A DNA stretch of 64,000 nucleotides, from assembly GCA_964619955.1 (NCBI GenBank), contig CAZUJF010000027.1, positions 5,153-69,152 on the forward strand. The letters run 5' to 3'. The translations under genes and the position numbers were made by a program. The notes under the pieces are model-generated. The model was not told the DNA's origin. It was given only the letters and a program-made list of their open reading frames with translations, and ran no database searches. Below are positions 61,693 through 64,000 of the stretch, piece after piece (within the stretch, counting starts at the first letter, position 1; every line of letters starts with the position of its first letter). The stretch comes from JACQFK01 sp964619955. GTDB taxonomy: Bacteria; Planctomycetota; MHYJ01; JACPRB01.

Positions 61693-64000
61693 ATGATCGG
61701 CCTGAGAAACTCCCGCCTGCTGCCGCTGCTGGCGCTCGGTCTGCTGCTCTTCGGCGGCGGGGCCGCGTTCGCGGACGAAGCCGACCTCAAGATTCCGGAC
61801 CTTCACCTGGCCAAGTTCAAGATCGCCGGCGCGGAGATCAGCGCCTGGAACCTGCTCCTCTACGGCGCGCTCGTCATCACGGGAACCCTCGGCATCAGCC
61901 TCTGGCTCCGGCACCAGATCCACGTCCTGCCGGTGCACGTCTCCATGTTCAAGGTCGCCGAGATCATCTTCCAGACCTGCAAGACCTATCTCATCCAGCA
62001 GGCCCGCTTCCTCGGCCTGCTCTTCGCGATCATCGGCACCGCCATGGCCTATTACTTCATGGGCCTCCAGGGCAAGCCCGTCGGCACCGCCGTCCTCGTG
62101 CTCTTCTTCTCCGTCGTCGGCATGGCGGGCTCCTACGCCGTGGCCTGGTACGGCATCCGCGTCAACACCTACGCGAACTGCCGCACGGCGTTCGCGGCCC
62201 TGCGCGGCGACCCCTGGCAGGTGGTCAGCATCCCGCTCCGCGCGGGCATGTCCATCGGCCTCTACCTCATCTCCCTCGAGCTGGTGATGATGGTGATCAT
62301 CCTGCTCTTCCTGCCGCGCGACATCGTGGGCTACTGCTTCCTCGGCTTCGCGATCGGCGAATCGCTGGGCGCCTCCGCGCTGCGCATCGCGGGCGGCATC
62401 TTCACCAAGATCGCGGACATCGGCTCGGACCTCATGAAGATCGTCTTCAACGTGAAGGAGGACGACCCGCGCAACCCCGGCGTGATCGCCGACTGCACGG
62501 GCGACAACGCCGGCGACTCGGTCGGCCCCACGGCCGACGGCTTCGAGACCTACGGCGTCACGGGCGTCGCGCTCATCTCCTTCATCACGCTGGCGCTCAC
62601 CAAGGGGGTGGCCGCCAACTTCGAGGAACTCCAGGTCAAGCTCATCGTCTGGATCTTCGCGATGCGCTTCCTCATGGACTTCATGTCCGGCTGTTCCTAC
62701 TTCATCAACGAGCACGTCTCGAAGATCAAGTACCAGGGCCTGAAGATGTTCGATTTCGAACAGCCGCTCACGCGCCTGATCTGGATCGCGGCGGTCCTCT
62801 GCATCACGACCTCCTACGGCATGAGCTGGCTGCTGATCGGCGACCTCAGCGTGACGAAGCCCGGGGGCGTCGTCACGGCGCTCCCCTCGCTCTGGTGGCA
62901 GCTGGCGACCATCATCAGCTGCGGCACCCTGGCGGCCGTATTGATCCCCGAGTTCACGAAGGTCTTCACGAGCTCGCATTCGAAACACGTGCATGAGATC
63001 GTGACCGCGTCCCGCGAGGGCGGAGCGTCGCTCACGATCCTCTCCGGCCTCGTCGCGGGCAACTTCAGCGCCTTCTGGAAGGGCATGCTCATCGCGGGCC
63101 TCATGGCCGGCGCGTACTTCGTGAGCATGTTCGCGCTGCACGACGTGCTGGGCGCCTACGCGGCGACCTTCGCCTTCGGCCTGGTGGCCTTCGGCTTCCT
63201 CTGCATGGGGCCCGTGAACATCGCGGTCGACAGCTACGGCCCCGTCACGGACAACGCCCAGTCCGTCTTCGAGCTGGCGCAGACGGAGCACCTCCCCGGC
63301 ATCAAGGAGGAGATCAAGAAGGACTACGGCTTCGAGCCGGACTTCGAGAACGGCAAGCATCTGCTCGAGGCGAACGACTCGGCGGGCAACACGTTCAAGG
63401 CGACCGCCAAGCCGGTGCTCATCGGCACGGCCGTCGTCGGCGCGACGACCATGATCTTCTCCATCGTCCTGCTGCTGGAGAAGGCGGGGCTCCTGAAGCT
63501 CAGCCTCACCGACGCCCCCGTCCTGCTCGGCTTCATCTGCGGCGGCGCCGTGATCTACTGGTTCTGCGGCGCGTCCATGCAGGCGGTCACGACCGGCGCC
63601 TACCGCGCGGTCGAGTTCATCAAGAAGAACATGGACCTGACCAAGAAGGAGGCGGACATCGAGGATTCGAAGACCGTCGTCCGCATCTGCACCCAGTACG
63701 CGCAGAGCGGCATGTGGAACATCTTCGTCGCGCTGATGGCCCTCACGCTCGCGTTCGCGTTCTTCGACCCGAACTTCTTCGTCGCCTACCTCATGTCGAT
63801 CGCGATCTTCGGGCTCTACCAGGCGATCTACATGGCGAACGCCGGCGGCGCCTGGGACAACGCGAAGAAGTACGTCGAGGTGGACCTCCGCGAGAAGGGC
63901 ACGCCGCTGCATGCGGCGACGGTCGTGGGCGACACGGTCGGCGACCCGTTCAAGGACACGACCTCGGTCGCGCTGAACCCGATCATCAAGTTCTCCACGC
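61693..64000 (+). CDS. hppA: Membrane-bound (ion-pumping) pyrophosphatase, 3' end outside window
   Basis: Couples PPi hydrolysis to H+ or Na+ transport. The frame is open from ATG 61693 to the window edge (769 codons). It has a signal-like first helix, then at least 12 membrane helices. Substrate-site motifs are DIGSD (242-246), EDDPRNPGVIADCTGDNAGD (256-275), GPTADGFETYGVTG, VDSYGPVTDNAQ, and DTVGDPFKDTTSVALNP near the edge. The typical reading of the first motif is DVGADL, so this is a divergent subtype. K569 in GNTFKAT sits where K+-independent enzymes have Lys. A long antisense frame over the same DNA is not a gene. Confidence 0.93.
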   Translation, partial: MIGLRNSRLLPLLALGLLLFGGGAAFADEADLKIPDLHLAKFKIAGAEISAWNLLLYGALVITGTLGISLWLRHQIHVLPVHVSMFKVAEIIFQTCKTYLIQQARFLGLLFAIIGTAMAYYFMGLQGKPVGTAVLVLFFSVVGMAGSYAVAWYGIRVNTYANCRTAFAALRGDPWQVVSIPLRAGMSIGLYLISLELVMMVIILLFLPRDIVGYCFLGFAIGESLGASALRIAGGIFTKIADIGSDLMKIVFNVKEDDPRNPGVIADCTGDNAGDSVGPTADGFETYGVTGVALISFITLALTKGVAANFEELQVKLIVWIFAMRFLMDFMSGCSYFINEHVSKIKYQGLKMFDFEQPLTRLIWIAAVLCITTSYGMSWLLIGDLSVTKPGGVVTALPSLWWQLATIISCGTLAAVLIPEFTKVFTSSHSKHVHEIVTASREGGASLTILSGLVAGNFSAFWKGMLIAGLMAGAYFVSMFALHDVLGAYAATFAFGLVAFGFLCMGPVNIAVDSYGPVTDNAQSVFELAQTEHLPGIKEEIKKDYGFEPDFENGKHLLEANDSAGNTFKATAKPVLIGTAVVGATTMIFSIVLLLEKAGLLKLSLTDAPVLLGFICGGAVIYWFCGASMQAVTTGAYRAVEFIKKNMDLTKKEADIEDSKTVVRICTQYAQSGMWNIFVALMALTLAFAFFDPNFFVAYLMSIAIFGLYQAIYMANAGGAWDNAKKYVEVDLREKGTPLHAATVVGDTVGDPFKDTTSVALNPIIKFST

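Noticed and set aside
61642..63912. Minus-strand open frame of 756 codons at the right edge.
   Set aside because: Antisense to the membrane pyrophosphatase, which has all family motifs; translation is charged low-complexity.

Overview
The window is a high-GC bacterial chromosome segment with dense, mostly overlapping (ATGA/GTGA) gene strings. The gene repertoire points to the PVC superphylum, most likely Planctomycetota: a PVC-type CxxCH cytochrome fused to a glucose-dehydrogenase-like propeller, a DUF1080 lectin-like hydrolase, a Tat-exported Gfo/Idh/MocA oxidoreductase, SUMF1-sialidase and LamG exoproteins, type IV pilus/type II secretion parts and a pump pyrophosphatase. No rRNA, tRNA, CRISPR array or intact insertion sequence was seen. 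The phylum call is inference from gene content.

Layout. 1-3.6 kb: threonine operon thrC-hom-lysC. 3.6-13.4 kb (minus): GspC-like PDZ protein, pilT, obgE, rplU, RNase E/G, its DUF2344 partner, a secretin and a large secreted partner. 13.5-15.9 kb (plus): zinc-ribbon membrane protein, a glutamine amidotransferase, a FabI/FabL-like reductase. 15.9-20.9 kb: peptide ABC transporter genes in which both substrate-binding lipoproteins are circularly permuted relative to OppA. 20.9-22.2 kb: an AAA/DUF4143 ATPase in AT-richer DNA, flanked by a short imperfect repeat. 22.2-30.5 kb (minus): a canonical-order peptide-binding protein, a degenerate GH3 protein, anmK, murQ, an aminotransferase, a redoxin with an in-frame UGA at its active-site cysteine (probable selenoprotein), a CBM6-like lipoprotein and dnaB. 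30.5-35.9 kb (minus): rplI, rpsR, ssb, rpsF, pth, rplY, prs, glmU. 36-47 kb: accessory region with toxin-antitoxin genes, a second SSB, two ORF6N proteins around a RelA/SpoT-domain gene, three small RPFxPF proteins, secreted enzymes, and two sigma-54-type promoters with the same upstream repeat at the same spacing. 47-54 kb: SUMF1-sialidase and an ApbE/FMN-bind/polyferredoxin flavin electron-transfer operon. 54-61.6 kb: Lrp/EamA pair, a RelE-type TA pair, PVC cytochrome, oxidoreductases. 61.7-64 kb: membrane pyrophosphatase, running off the edge.

How the parts fit. The anmK-murQ-GH3-like-SBP string is a peptidoglycan-recycling block, and the neighbouring peptide transporter could import muropeptides (inference). 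ApbE would attach FMN to the FMN-bind protein, which would exchange electrons with the fused NapH/NapG-like polyferredoxin. PilT, the secretin, the GspC-like protein and the secreted partner form a scattered pilus/secretion set. The strongest candidates for something new are the permuted peptide-binding lipoproteins, the UxxC membrane redoxin, and the twin sigma-54 promoter modules.
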